Assembly: GCF_932276165.1 (NCBI RefSeq)
Contig: NC_063984.1
Location: 9,369,501 to 9,433,500, forward strand
DNA: 64,000 nucleotides
Direction of reading: 5' to 3'
DNA from: Plutella xylostella
Lineage: Eukaryota > Arthropoda > Insecta > Lepidoptera > Plutellidae
In this document: positions 12,675 to 27,000 of the stretch, one piece after another
Layout of the letters: each line of letters starts with the position of its first letter
Position numbering within the stretch: the first letter of the stretch is position 1
The notes under the pieces: model-generated
Seen by the model: only the letters and a program-made list of their open reading frames with translations
The model's database searches: none
What the model was told of the DNA's origin: nothing
Made by a program: the position numbers and the translations under genes

Positions 12675-15656
12675 ATTTTTTTAATTATTATTTTATCACC
12701 GAGTCGATAAGAAGCTAAACATTCAAAATGTTGTCGTAAATACCGACAGCAGCATATCCATCTCTGAACCGCCTGCAGAGCAAATCAGTCCAGCACATTC
12801 TGGAATGCAGTTAGTATTTCAGCAGCTCGTCCCGCCCAGCTATTGGCTATTGTGCGCGGTGACAATGGTTCCGCTGGTAATTGAAGGTCGATGGCGATTG
12901 TCATTTGTTCGGCTGCAATACAGAGGTGCGCTGTGACCGCGGTGGGGGCACTGATTGGTGAATTGGTGTCTTGATGGTGAATTATTGGCCGATGTGGAAG
13001 TCTTGGTGTGATGGATATGCCATGGCAGGAATGATTTGACATGAAGAGAACTATCTTTCAAAAGTGTGCCATTGGAGTTCTACGCTGGTAATGCTGCTGC
13101 TGATATTATATATTATGTAAAAGCATATAGGTATAGGTAAGGTATAGGTTATATATTTATTATGCAGTGAATTTTGTTGTGTCAGACAGCTTTGCATTAT
13201 AATTATGCTAATGTGGCAAACACTTGCGGAAGTGACGACCGATGCGCCCCCCAAAGGTCACGATGCAACGTGATTAAAATCACTTACTTAAGTTATTGTA
13301 TATTATTTGCAAAATTACACGACTGCAGCGTACTACTACTATGTATAAGTCCAGTCCGGATCCTAGTAACATAATGCCAATGAACATACACACAGACAGA
13401 ATAAAAAACTTTATTACAAAATATGAAATTGTACATTTTTAAATATTACATTCTCCGATGAAGTATGCTGTTAGCAGTAAAGTTGGAACTATGAAAGTTG
13501 CAGCTAGAATTTCTGAAGCTAGAATAAAGAGTTTCGCCGAGGCATGATAGATCGTTACTGCGGGACGTGGCCCTAGCTCGAATTGGCCGGTTGAAATACG
13601 GACTTAACTAACGAAGGTTATAACAGGATTCTAACTTTGTGAGTCATTTTTAACTTTAGGTGCACCCCGTGGAGGGTCAGATAAGTATTAATTTGGTAGT
13701 GATAAGAGTAGTGAGCATTGAGCAAGTTACTATCCACATAAGGCGGACGGCTGATTATTATTCGAATAGGTTTCATCTGCCATTGTCGTTCCATATTACG
13801 TTACTGGAACTATTTCATTGCTCGAGTGTATTTTATTTATTTGTTGATTTCGGTTCCGTTTTGTATTTTCTTTCTAATTGGGTTCTACTTCTTTCTACCT
13901 AATGCGCAATGGTGTTCATTAGGAAAATGTGGTGCACCCTCCAAATTTTACAAACCATTGCCCTTCTGACAAACATCCCCCTTCCTTGTTTCCTTGAAAT
14001 CATTGTAAGATTCTATTGATTTTACCTATGTATATTTCTCTTTTATGCACTTGGAAAGGAGCGTCACGAGACAAGGTGATTTCCATCCTAAATCTGGCTC
14101 AGCCTGTAAAACTGAGCATAAAAATTGTAACTCAGTAAATCTTTAAGAAAAGCAGGTAAACGAGAAAAGGACGAGAAATTCTACGCTCCAACTAAGGCAA
14201 TTACGGCAATAACAATATTGATTAAAGGTATAAGATTGTAGCAAAGCTTTTTATACGCGCGTGACATTTTATAGGTGTTGCAGCCCTCGACTGGGCTTAA
14301 TGGGGAAAGTTTCCAAGCAACGGGCCTGGGGGGTCTCTCTAGCTTATAAAAACGAAGCTTGTGGCCCTCCTGCGCTAGCCACGACTCTGTCTCGGTGTAC
14401 TAAACGTACCGGTTGCACGACAGATCTCATTCCTCCGTTTATTGGCAAGCTAGAGTGATCCCTCTGGACGCGGCTCCTGCCAAGAATCTCCGCTGTGTTA
14501 GGCTTTGTATTTCAGTGGTTTCGTTTTTGTTCAAGTTGTCTTTGGCGGGTTGCCTTGTGGTCTGTAACATTACTCGACTTTGGTTTAGGTAGGCTTATGT
14601 AAATTATGTAAAGACGCAGCCCAAAAAGAACCCGAGACCAGTGGTAAAATATTTATTACACAAGTAAACCTAAATGGAAATTATTACTCAAAATATTTAT
14701 TAAATATTTCCTGTCAGATTTAAAGCGAGTGGTAACAGGAAAACTAGTCAATTTTGCCCCTGAAAGCCACCAGGCATTGTACAATCTGGGGCAAGGAAAC
14801 CTGAAACCTGCCAGGTTGTGTAAACTTTTTCTAATTTGTCTATTCATTGAAGTTGTGTTTTGAGATATACCCACCCACAAATTTCAGCATTATTGTACGT
14901 AATTATATTTAACTTTAATGATATCTATTTTGTTTTCAGGTAATTAAATGACAACGTCCATCAACCACTGGCCTCGGCTCTCTCTCCTGTATAGGTAACA
15001 TTTAAATTGTATTGCTAATGGATTACTCTGTAAGTAAAGACCCATTTTGCTTCTGACTTAAATTGGTTACAATCCATTAAACTTGTTAGAATTTCCGTAA
15101 ACGGCATCTTTTATAATGAAACCACTTTATAAAGGAAAGTAAAACGTTATTATTCTTTTTATGCTAAAAGATAAAAAGATCGCATAAATTATTTCAAGGT
15201 TCTCCTCGTTCGAACTTGAGTATCTTTTAGTAAGAATACGGTTCATCAAATTATTCGCGCTACTTCCCCATTGCCGCCATTAAGGGCCCTTACAGGGTGA
15301 CGTGCCGCGCCAATTTTGGGTTTTCAATGCTCTTCACACAGCACACGCAGTGACACGCACACATGTTAGTTTGCACAGTGGGTCGATAAACTTTTACTCG
15401 CCAACTTTATTGACAATTATGTTCAAGTACATTTTGGGTGATTTTAGGGTAAGTAAGTATAATTCTTACTTACACTGGTAGGCACCAGGAAAGAGTAGAA
15501 ATTAATAGGGGTGCCACTTTTCTCCATACTCGGAACCCGATTAGATTTCTAAACAAATGTGGTATTTACTTGTAGAAAGGTAACTACAGGTATTAAAGTG
15601 TAGATAATAAGTTATACTAAGGGTATACTAAGCCGAAAGGGGATGACTCAAGGGGT
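12675..15656. other. Non-coding stretch without recognisable genes
   Basis: AT-rich sequence with scattered chance ORFs on both strands. No repeats with clear ends and no exon signals backed by protein similarity. Confidence 0.5.
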
Positions 15657-15812
15657 CATTCTGAACAACTTTAGTTCTACGAGTTTTGCAAAAACGCGAA
15701 GAAAAAAAAATCGTTTTCCATGGTAAAAAGTCACGTGTCAACAAAGTTTCTATGATAAAGTTTTTTTTGGTTAATTTTTAAAACTCGTAGAACAAAAGTT
15801 CAGAATCAGTCT
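15657..15812. mobile_element. MITE-like foldback, ~156 bp
   Basis: The left arm cattctgaacaactttagttctacgagtttt-like sequence (15658-15690) is mirrored imperfectly at 15779-15810. The arms share ttctacgagtttt, the interior is A/T-rich and there is no ORF. Confidence 0.6.
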
Positions 15813-15819
15813 CACTTGT

Positions 15820-16200
15820 TTTAACCCGACTGCCGAAGGAGGAGAGTAATGTTTTTGATTGTATGTATGTATGTTTGTAAGTATATTTTTTGGTGGCAGA
15901 ATAATATTTTTTCATATTTTTAGAGTTTCGTACCTCAAAAGGAAAAAAGCAACCGTTATAAGATCTCTTTGTTGTCCGTCTGTCTGACTGACTGTCTGTC
16001 ACTGCCCTTTTTCTCAGAAACGGGTAAAGATATCAAGCTGATATTTCGCATAGATATGAGGGGTACCCAAAAAAAATTGGGGTACTCCCTCTCCCATACA
16101 AGTAAATTGGGGCTGATATTTTTTCCGGTTTTTTTGATGGTGTAGGTATGGTATCGTTGAATAGGTCTTTTAATATAATAGGTATAAAAAAAGGTTAAAA
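15820..16200 (+). repeat. Dispersed AT-rich repeat block with pyrimidine (TGTC)n run
   Basis: Contains ttaacccgactgccgaagg, gagtttcgtacctcaaaagg and a gtccgtctgtctgactg run, then ggggtacc/ggggtactcc strings. It resembles common dispersed repeats of moth genomes, but the family name is not known to me. The short peptide-like frames here are chance. Confidence 0.4.
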
Positions 16201-16295
16201 TATAATTATTTGGCTTTTACCCTTAAATTTGGGGACCACACCATAGACAAATCCTAATTTAAAAAATGTTTTCAATAGATAGCGTGATTTTATGT

Positions 16296-16551
16296 TGGGT
16301 AACTCAGAATAAGAAGTGATGATATCTCAGAATAATAATGGTTAATGGTGCTATTCCGCTGAGCATCGAAACCGGTGGGACGCTAATGAAAAGTGGTCAT
16401 GGAAATGCACCAGGGTAGACCCTGCTCCTAGAACAAGGCATGAGTTTGTGATTTGTGTGCGTGAAAAGCGAGGATGCAAACTTTGAATATTTTCTTGATT
16501 TTTTTATTATTGATGCAATAACATATAATTAGTATTATTCTGAGTTACCCA
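16296..16551. mobile_element. 256-bp MITE with 17-bp terminal inverted repeats
   Basis: TGGGTAACTCAGAATAA at 16296-16312 is exactly mirrored at 16535-16551. There is no coding capacity. A direct echo of ctcagaataat lies just inside the left end. The target-site duplication is unclear. Confidence 0.7.
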
Positions 16552-16774
16552 CCGAAGTCACCCCGTGGCAGGTTGACTAGATAGGTACTTTTGCAAATCA
16601 CGCCATATATCGTTGTTTTTATTAGTGGCTACTGTCTATAGAAGAAATTCCGTCATTGACAATTTTACGTTACGAATGAATTTAGTAAACCCAGTAAACC
16701 TAACTAATCCAGAGGAAACCTCAAATATCTTTCTCTCTCTCTTTGAAAAACATACTTAATAGCCCAAACTCGAT

Positions 16775-17100
16775 TCTATTCTATTCTCTGTGGGGGTGTA
16801 AGTACCTGCACCTGGCTCTCTCGAGTGGAACCTTTGTGCATATCCCCAAGGTCTAAACTGACTTCCTAAGCTTGAACCATTTCCCACCACGCTGGTCCAC
16901 TGCGGGTTGGTGGGTTCACATATCTAGATGTGCTAAATCTAGATATGCAGGTTTCCTCACGATGTTTTCCTTCACCGTTAGAGCGATGGTATACATTGTA
17001 CTTAAGTTAAAAGAACTCATTGGTACATGTCAGCGCCGTGATTCGAACCCGCATCTTTTGCGTGAGAAGCGGGCGCTTACCCGACTGAGCTACCACCGCG
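16775..17100 (-). mobile_element. Second tRNA-derived SINE family, full-length copy
   Basis: On the minus strand the head reads ggtggtagctcagtcggg and gggttcgaatcacgg (pol III boxes A and B). The body contains the cctcacgatgttttcctt-type stretch on the plus strand and the element ends in an (ATAGA)-like tail. The direct repeat cccaaactcgat occurs at 16763-16774 and 17101-17112, so the insertion is intact and fairly recent. Confidence 0.88.
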
Positions 17101-17294
17101 CCCAAACTCGATGCTTTTAGCTATTAAATCTTTGAAATAAAATTCAGTCACCTCCGTGTTACTGCCCTCATCAGATCCTCACGAGACCATGCCTCAACCA
17201 GCACCATGAGACTGTGTTTTTGAATCCTAACCTAATCTTCCTACGTATTGTCATCACTTAGATCCATTCACTATATTCCTGCTCCTCATCCCAG

Positions 17295-17486
17295 GGCCGT
17301 GGGGAGGCACGTCAGCTTTTTAAAGACATCAGCAGCAGACTAATAGAAGTCTCAAGGGACCCTAGGGCTGGCACTTACCTATCACAAAGGCTAAGCATCG
17401 CTATATAGCGGGGTAACGCGGCCAGCGTCTTGGGTACCCTACCCGACAGTGGCAGCGATCTGGCCAGCATCTTCTTTTTAGTTTAA
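17295..17486 (+). mobile_element. 3' end of a mobile-element ORF (probably non-LTR retrotransposon)
   Basis: An open frame reads RQLFKDISSRLIEVSRDPRA, then GTYLSQRLSIAI, an in-frame TAG at 17406, RGNAASVLGT and a TAA at 17484. The QRxSxAxQRGNAASxxGT signature recurs independently at 56876-57030, so this is a repeated mobile-element protein end. A non-LTR retrotransposon is inferred from 3'-end-only copies. The copy is dead. Confidence 0.6.
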
Positions 17487-19656
17487 TTTTAATTTTATAT
17501 TAGTGAGTTTTAGTTAGGCATTAATAATTATAATTTAATCAAGAAGTACCATGGACTTAACTAATAAAAAACATTATCATTTAATTTATTGAATATAGTA
17601 TAAGAATTATGCTTCCTCAATTTCAAATCAAATTATGTTGGTGTCATAAAAGTTGAAAAAGTGCAATGACAACCAATGTGCAGTGATTTTGTGTCTGTAC
17701 ACAATAAGATCGCGAGCTGTCAGTGCCGCCTAAACCGACGTGACCCTTCTTTGGAGGCCACCGGCCGACTGAGTCAAACGTCGCTTGTGTTTATGATTTT
17801 ATAACACAGAAAGCCGCCATAGATATTTGTATGAAGATTTGAGGGAAAAAAATTGCTCAAGTTTGGGATTAATTTACACAAAATAGGTGTGTGTTTATTA
17901 AAAAACAAGGTATTTAGCGCCTAGTCCAAGCATTTATCTTTATAATTTGATAAGAATCATATGAAAATTCTTGATAATTACGACACAGTTGTTACAATAC
18001 GGGAGTGTGATTTACTGGTTTTTCGTAATTAATTTACAGCTATCCATAAGCATTTACTTAAATTCGAATGATTCAGCACCTAGCTAGACTCTTCGGCTAC
18101 CTGTGTGATTTTTTTCAAGGCTGTAGAGCATCATTTACTACATAATTCTATGACAATGCCAACCCTCGATTGCCTATTGCCGACCCTTAAAAGGAAAATT
18201 AAATTGTATTTATTGACGAGATTTACATAATTTGTACAAATAATGTTAAAATTAATCATTTGAAATGTCCCGAAAGTTGCTAATTAATTTACACTCTTCT
18301 TCAAAGTAAAGTCGAGCCTTTGCTAATTGAAACAAACAAGCTGAAACAATATTTGTTGAAAAAAGTTCCCGGCTAACGAATGTCAATACGGCCTTTATAC
18401 GCTGTACTGTACGCTATACATGTCGTCAGTAGGTTTTATATTCTGATGTGAAAATATGCAATACGATTTGAACTTTTCATTTGATTACTTCGGAAATAAT
18501 AAAAAGGGAGTTACCTACATGTAGACTAGAGAAAATCCACAGATGTACGAAATGGAAATAAATCTAACTAAAATCAAGTAAAACCACGAACTACTGTAGG
18601 TTTGATAATAATCGTACTGCATTATGTTATTTTGATGTGTATAAGAGTGTATAAGGACATTTATTTAACAAAACAACCGCCTAACGCATGTACCTATTTA
18701 GACGTAACTACTACAGTAGCCAGTGGCACAAACCCATTCCAATTTAGTGCTAGTGTTTTATAAGTCGGAAAATAGACTATTGTTGTATTCACCGAGTCGC
18801 TTCGCTCTTCCGGCCCGTTTACTCGCGGCGTCCTCGCCCCGAGTGCAGTACTCGCAAATTGTTTACGACTCCTTGCTCCAAGAGCCGAACAGACGAAGAC
18901 TTTCCATCGTACTCTGCTCCCCTGGCACATCTTGCCTGTGCGTTACTGGAAGAGCTACTTACATTGCACTTGAAACCTGCAATTTCACTCGCAAACTTTT
19001 CCACTTAGAACAAAGCTGCTGTTATCGTTTTAGTGAGCTTTCCCAAATTTAATTTAGAAAGCTCTTGTGAGAGGACGTCTTTAGACCTTTATAGAATGCC
19101 TCAAGCCTTTGTTTAAATTACTCTGATCTACCTAATTACGTCGCAGGCATAATATCTGAAACTGAAAACGCTGACGTAAACAAAGTTTATCTGATTAGCA
19201 GTCCTCTTGTGGCTCGGCTTTGATTAGACGAAATTACATTAGACTCAAGGTCTCGCGTTAGTGAGAGCCGTCCTTGATTCAAGTGATAGGATTAGGCAGG
19301 ATCGTGATGTAGCCAAGTGTTGACTGTGTTTTTGTCAGCGAACGTTTGTTCTGGCGCGTTAATTGAGTAAAGCGCATTGCACAGCGTAGATTGATTACGA
19401 TATCAAGCTTTGATAAGCTACATTACATAGGCCAATCTACACTCACGGGCAAAGAAACAGTTCCACTTACAAATTTTCACAAAATGTGAAATTTGAACAA
19501 AATGTTTACGTTTTAAGTTGGTAGTATTTTGGTGCACTTTTAAATGTGGTTCAATATTGCAGTAGGCGTCATTAAGCCATAATTTCTCACTTAGGAGTAA
19601 TTTTGTGTTTTTCTCACTGGAACTTTTTCATTGCCCGTGAGTGTAATTCATTATTT

Positions 19657-19980
19657 TGTGGGGGTGTTTGTTTCTGCATTTCGTTCATTCGAATGGAGCC
19701 TTTGTGTATTTACTTCTATATACTCTACTTCTTTAAGCTTGGACCATTTCCAGCCACGTTTGTCCGCTGTGTGTTGGTGGGTTTACGTTCACACATCTTT
19801 GTACCTACATTATAATTTTATGTAATCTAGATTAGCTGGTTTCCTCACGATTTTTTATTTACCGTAAGTGTGATGGTAAACAGTTTATATAAATCATTAG
19901 GTAAGTACTACATAGATACTTGCTGGATTGAACCTGCGACTCTTCAGTGAGAAGCATTATTCATTGAGTAACCTACCTGT
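19657..19980 (-). mobile_element. Old, decayed copy of the 16775 SINE family
   Basis: Recognisable landmarks are in the same order and spacing as the 16775 copy (tgtgggggtg, cttgga/gaaccatttcc, ttggtgggtt, gtttcctcacga, tgagaagc), but with many substitutions and indels. No target-site duplication is recognised. Confidence 0.75.
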
Positions 19981-20997
19981 AGTAACTCTCTTGATAAGAT
20001 TATTGTGTACTAAATGAACTGATTTATCGATTATTGGATATTCTAAAATGGTCTTCATTATGAATGAATATAGGAACCATAAAATCTGGGCGTGATAACA
20101 CTTTTACTTGCCATTCGAAATTTGACTGGAAACGAGCAGGTTTTATGGCGCTCGCATCCGATGTGAGATTGTGTTACTGTCGTAAATTCTGTGCTACGGT
20201 TTTTGCGAGGTGTTGCGCTGTTACCTCCTATTGGGTCAATTTTGCGGCATGTATTGCTGTCAGAGAATTCGAGGCTGCTATGTTCAATATTGATATATTG
20301 GCTATGAAACGAATTCTCTCTCTTACTTTGTTTTCTATATTTGATGAGTTGATGATCCCACGAAGTAAATTTAGGCGCTAAAACTAAGAAATATTTCTGC
20401 AAGGTCGGTAACAAAGAACACTATATGCTATTTCCGGTATCACTCCATTGCCCGCTATTGTACAGTTTCCAATACCTTTTCCCACAAACCTTAATATAAT
20501 TCGTGACAGTAATGGACGTCAATCATGGCGTCTTATTTTCGCGTCATTTCCCCGCCGAGCACGGTTCGTCGCCTATTTTTATATTTTGTATTATATTTTG
20601 TCGTGAAAAGGCCCACCTGATGTCCCTGTGTACGAGTAAGCGTCGAGTGGTGAAAATCCCCCGAGATTTAGGTAAAAGTGTGCTCATATTCCTGTTGAAT
20701 TTTCTCCTGAATTATTTATATTATTGTCACGGAAAAATGTGCTGGTTGCCGATCAATAATTTATCGTGGACTATGGATACGAGTTTACAAACCTAATTAA
20801 TCCAATGATTATACTACATATAACTGTCCACTGCCTCTAAATATTATTTTTACTGCTTGAAACGGTTATGTTTGTAGGTACACTTACCATTTATGCGTAT
20901 ATAAAATAATAATAAATCAATCAATAAATGTGCGAAAAATATATTTAATAAATGAAATAATAAACACAACATGATCCACATACGAAAATTTAATCAC

Positions 20998-21020
20998 CTC
21001 TGACTGGGGTAGTCAGAGGG
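20998..21020. repeat. Short hairpin cctctgac...gtcagagg
   Basis: 8-bp perfect stem with a 7-base loop. It looks like a fragment of a dispersed repeat. No terminator function is implied in this eukaryotic context. Confidence 0.5.
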
Positions 21021-24000
21021 GATTACAGTCGTGGGCATATTTATGTATGTATATGTATGTATGGAAATTAAATGGCTATAAATTTATAATGTTTAAAGCT
21101 TTCTATAAAAGTTTTTATTTATTGCTCAGCCGGTCCGCGAATAACATAATATTTATCAATCGAGTTCCATTTTTGCGGAAATTGTTACAGCATCAACGAA
21201 CGTTCGACATAACTTGATTATTTATTTATCGTTTTATATATGTTTACCTATATATAATGCTAACTAGATATAAAAGAGCTGAGTGTATCTATTATAATAA
21301 ATTTTGTGTAATTAGAAGCTTATAATAAGATCATGGCTGATGGATGCAGTTTAGTCGCAAAGGCTTACGATGGTTAACACTACTACGCATAGGAACACTT
21401 GAAACTATAAGAATTCAAGTAATCACTGAACTATAACTTACCATCTCCAGATCAAACTATAAAATGAAAAAGAGACGTAATTTAAATACGCGAAGCAAAT
21501 TTAATCTATAGCAACAATAAATCTGGTAGCATACGGGCCACCGTTAAAATGACTAAATTTAAAAATGGAACGTTTCCAAAACCGGAAGTTTGCGGATAAA
21601 CATCCTCCGCCGTAGAACATTGCGCAAGTGAGATTTATTACCTGTCTGTGCAACAGAAAAAGGACATTAGCGCTTATACGTCGTTCGGTTTAGAACATGC
21701 TGTATACAGGAAATTGCACATCCAGTGCAACTTTGTGCGGTCATATTGTCAGGCGTTAAGAGCTGTATTTGTTTACACTGTAGTTAGTAGACTCTAGCTA
21801 CGGTGGTAAATAGGATGCAAAGTTTGACTTAGCTTTATAGGTACCTACAGTTAGGTAATCTCTATTCTTTATTTTTTACCAATTATTTACATAAAATAAT
21901 TGTCTATAACCGAAGAAACCGCTGTAATGTCCTATGTGAATAAAAACATATAATTTTCCTTGAAATATGTATCAACATAGCAGCTGTAAAAACCGAACTG
22001 CTCTATCTACGAAAATTATTACTTTGTTATCAAATTTTGGAAGGAAAACGGCTGCGTCATATGTGACCTAGAAAAAGACATTTAACCCGAAAGTGCTACC
22101 ATTACTTTTTGTCACTTTCAGGACCTTACAATCCCTCTACTGCATATTCGAACTAATCCTACTGTAAAACTACACTATAGTGTAGTAGTAACTTACACTG
22201 TAGTTTTTATACGACACCGCGTTTTCCAGGACAACAGTGGCGCAGCAATGTGTAGGGAAATTTTCGTATCTACAGCAGTTTCACGCAATCCGTGCTAGTT
22301 CCGTTATGCGAACACTATTCCCGCGCTAACCTACAACGGTATTCCGTATTCAACACGCACTCTAATGAGATCTACGCTTAATTAAGCTATAGGAGAATTG
22401 TTGATAAATAACATTAGATTGTAATGAAACTTGCGCCCACGCTTGGGCTAGAACGCCAATGGTGCGTTAAAGTTACTATGGAGTCGTCATAAAAACGCAA
22501 TAAGTATATTCATTATCACATCCATATTAAGTAGGTACAGCATAAACAAGCATCTTTAATTTAAATAGTAATTTATACAACTTTCCGTAACAATGAATCT
22601 ATTGTTCTCGACAGTCGCAATCGTTACATGCAAATTACTGGCCGCAGGAGAAAATAAAAAACAAATGACTACCGAAGACGAAATGTGCCACGCAGATTCG
22701 AATTTAGAAAGCGTAGGGCGGTTAATGCAGTTCGCGGCATAATGAGGTAGTGAGGTGACAGAGCGGGCGGTATCGTATCATTATCGTAATACGCAGGTAA
22801 CTGGAGGTACATAACACGCGCGTGGGAGTCCGCCTATTGTTTAGTTAGCACAAAGGTTAAATGCGAGTTAGAGACGTTCGGCGGAAACGGAAGCCGGATC
22901 CAGTTCGGAAATGGAATATGCGTGGTTGCATACATGTGCTCTGATTCTGTTGGACTGCAGTTTGGAGTGGCATTAGGGTAATATTTCTGGGGTATTAACT
23001 AGCAGGTATAAAAATTATGAGATGGTATGAATATTGTTTTTTGGATTATTTTTAACAATAATTTAATGCCAATTTCCTGAACAAGTCTCATATATCCCAG
23101 GGTCTGTCAGGATAAATTATGTTCTCACCATGTGTGAACGTCCGTCATCTTCAGCAACTAATAATGTGCCCATATTTTTGTGTGGCAATTAATTTCCTGT
23201 TTTCTTTTTGTCTTTTATTGACAACAAATGAACGGAAGTTTTTTTCATTATTTGTTTCTGTAATCGTTATCCAATGTGCTATATAAACCAGTAAAATACC
23301 CAATTAGCAAAAAAAATGTTTTGTAAAAAGCCCTCCAAATGTTGTCATGTCAGCTTGTAACTTGCGTCCTAATATCCTGCACACTAGTGGCGCGCCGCGG
23401 CTCCGCTTGCAATAGTAAAAGTCCGCCGGCCAATGGGTCAAGGACCGTTGTCTTTGTCAGAGTTGAGTTGCCATAACCCCACGACTCTCTGACACTTCGA
23501 CATTCCGACAGCTCTATGTCAGCAGTTTAAGGTGGGGTTTCGGCGGATTTTTTAGTTTTTGTGCGGCTGAAATTGTTATACTAGGATTTTGATGGCTAGT
23601 TCAAAAAATGCGTTGGTATAAATACATACGCAAGCTAAAACCACTTTTGGAGTTCCCAAGGAATACAAAGTTATTTATTTATGATGACACAATAAAATGA
23701 TCCTATGCAGAATTGAATATCATGCAAATACTGACTGTCCTCTGTTACGTTTCACTGCTTAAAATGTCTTAAATATGAATGGACAATGACAGTTGCTGTC
23801 GCACCTTAAGCTGGAGCCAAACATACAGCCTGCACGTGGCAGCTGTAGATAAAGCAGCCCCAGCCCGTACCGCTTTGTGCTAAATGTGACTCACTAAACT
23901 CGGAAAGGCTATGTCCCTTTTTCGGGCAAATGTCGAACAAAATTGTACGCATTTGCATTCCGACGCAATCTCGGCCCGTGGCGCTGCGGCGTCGCGAGTT

Positions 24001-27000
24001 TATTCCCTAATATTGTGTGTTTTTATGCGGGCGACTAAAAGTATTGGGTACTTCGGGCACGCTAAGTTACTCCACATTTTTTGTATGGTTATTTGGTGGA
24101 AGACGTACGGTTATTGCTTAAATGCAATCGAGTTTTATTTCTACGCGTGTAGGCTTCACAGTGTTCTTTTAATGTATGATGAACCTATTTGGGACATATC
24201 CAATAAAGTAAAAAATACCTACCATATTTTTTTTTAAAGATTGCATGTCTTATGCCTGGATGCTGGCATGCAAATTTGATCATCAAAGAGCTGGTCTCTA
24301 TAAAATAATACGCAATTATTGCACAGCGATAAAATAAAGTTATAGCTTGGCTTCGCAGACGGGGCAGCGAAGAATAGAGTCCGCCGTAAAAAATCAGTCG
24401 TCTTGTAATTTCGCTCAACTTAATGTTTGTTTTACGCTTGCTAAAATAGTTTTTAGTATTATATTAAATTAACAGATTAGATCTAACACTGAGCCTGTTT
24501 TTTTTCTACAAACGATAGACTTTATTTATTGACTACTATTTATGAGGCATATGAGCTTGAACGAATAAAGGTACACTTAAATCGTGCGGCGATCGACCAA
24601 GCCTTTGTAGCGAAGTCGAAACTCTCCAATACATAATTGTAAAGGTCATTACAATCGACATAATTATACCACCGAATTTCATTATATAAACAAGATATAA
24701 ACTAATAAGACTGAACTAGGTAATCCTATAACAGTCCAGCAGGAACACAAACCTACGCTGCATTAGACAGAAGCGCTTGTGTATTATAATATAATAGCAA
24801 AACAGTACAAGCAAGATTTCACAAGAGTAAATTTACACATTTTAGTGTAACTAATAACCGTACGTTGCTTGCAGTCTTTGTCGGGCGAGCTTGCTCCCCG
24901 AAATGAGACTCATTTCCTCTGTATTTTTACTGGACAACTTTAAAAACGAGACTTTCTCATTTTAACCCTTACTGCAAATTATTCTGGTCTCGCATCAAAA
25001 TGCATTTACATAATACATTTACTAGTCTCAGTATCCTTTTTACATTTTTGCACAAGAATTAAAAGTACAGACATTCCTCATTTAGCTCGGGAACAGTGTT
25101 TTGTTTGGTTTTCTGACGATCCCCTTGTTATCTTCTCTGCGCCTCTCCTCTTTACTCTAATAAATACTAAGATAAGTGTATTTTTGTTTTGAGTATTTTT
25201 CGTTTTATCCTTGTAATGGTATTAAGGGTATTAGACGTTATCCTCTTTGTTTATCGCGAATATAATGCATTTCAGGTTTGCAACGAAATAAATTATATGT
25301 GACCGGATTTCCGTCTCCCATTTAGTAGGTAGTACATATAACTGATTCGGCGCCATTAAAAACATTGTTATTACTTCCGAGGAAGAACAATTTCCTTTGT
25401 TTTGTTTATTCATTGTGCTTTTATTCCCCCTCCATGTGCATTGTAGTTTGTAATAGGCCAGCTAGACGGAGCATCTTATTCCTTTTCTTCTCAAAATAAT
25501 GCCAAGATTTAACTCCTTCAAGTTTATGGAGCTATGAATATAACATATTTTTACTGTCTATATATTATATTATTGCGACCTCTTTTGTACTTACGTATAA
25601 TATACCTACAATGTTGCACAAACCCCTCGTACTCATACATAATATAGGTACTCAGCAGCGAAGTAGTATTACCCTTTAACTAAAATGTTCCGCGCTCCTC
25701 CACTATATTTTACTAGATCCCTTCTCTTTGTTTACAACCTCCGTGGAAAGTGTTAAGCCATAATGACTAAACCTGCTTACATTTTTTATGTAACCGTACC
25801 TACTTCAGACCAGGAGAGTTCCCTGGGGGAATTTAACCTTATTTGGTGAGCGATGAGTTCGAGCTATGAGCGGATATGTCTAGGCATAGTGTGTTACACG
25901 CTCCGGGTTATACTCTTTTTATAAATTCTCTAAATATTGCCAATATTTAAAGAGATAAATTTTAAGTTATACTTGTGAGTTTGGATATGTTTAGTCGAAA
26001 TAGGTTCAGCCGTGCAAAAGTAATAAGGTCACGTTCTTTAACTTAACTGAACGGAGTATCTTTGTCAGCTATAAAAAATTTCGAAAACCTTGTTGGGCAG
26101 AAAATGACGGAAATAATAAAATATCGCGGGTTTCTTCTGTCCGTGGCGGCCGAAATGCGGTTGTCAGTTACACGACCGAGTTGTGATGCTTTTAACCCGG
26201 CGGCGGCGGCGAGCAACGTTTTAATAAACTAAACGCGGACGCGCAACTTGCCCAAAACTCATTCACAACTTTTGCCGCAAATATCAAGACCCCGATATTC
26301 CCACAACTGAACGCCACCGTTTATGTTTACAAGAATATCATGAATACAAAACTATTCCCGAATAGCCAGCTGGTGCGAAGCGTTCCCACTCCATCAGCAA
26401 ATCCCTGCAACTGGATACGTGCGCTCGTTGTATCAATAATATATCCATGCTCTGTTACAGCCATCCCTCATTTTCTTCAACAAAAGGAAACCTCATCTTC
26501 CGTCCGTATTGACGCTCCACGTAGTTACAGATTTTCTACACGTTTTCTTAAACAATCCCCCATATATTATAGCACTCAAGCACTTTTGTCTTCTCTCTTG
26601 TTTTCTTAAGAAGTTGAGAATCCCGCGGGATGATGCAGTAATGTCCGGGATTAGTGCCCCTCCCCGGAGAGTGCCATGACAAATGTGGAGGGGGTCGGTG
26701 GAACTTGCCTCGTAAACACAAACTCATTGTGACACTTCCCAGAATTACCAAGTTTTGGCTACATTAGCCAAATGTTTGTCCACAAAGTTGGCTAATGTGC
26801 TGGAGTTTACACATAGTACAGTATGTAGTCGAACCTAAACACTCTAGTTAAAAACACATTCCGTTCAACGTACAATCTAATGTGAAGAAGTACTCTTCAC
26901 GCTGAAGCCACTTACCAAATGTAAACGTACGTCGAATAGATAAGGTTTAAATTCAACAAAGTAAGCCTCGCGATGGAAATTGTACAAACATTGAACTTCA

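Noticed and set aside
17030..17100. Functional tRNA gene on the minus strand
   Set aside because: The tRNA-like head is continuous with a repeated body, an A-rich tail and direct repeats, so it belongs to the SINE at 16775.
22155..22211. Imperfect hairpin as a microRNA gene
   Set aside because: The stem is short and interrupted, with no loop or arm architecture typical of a precursor.
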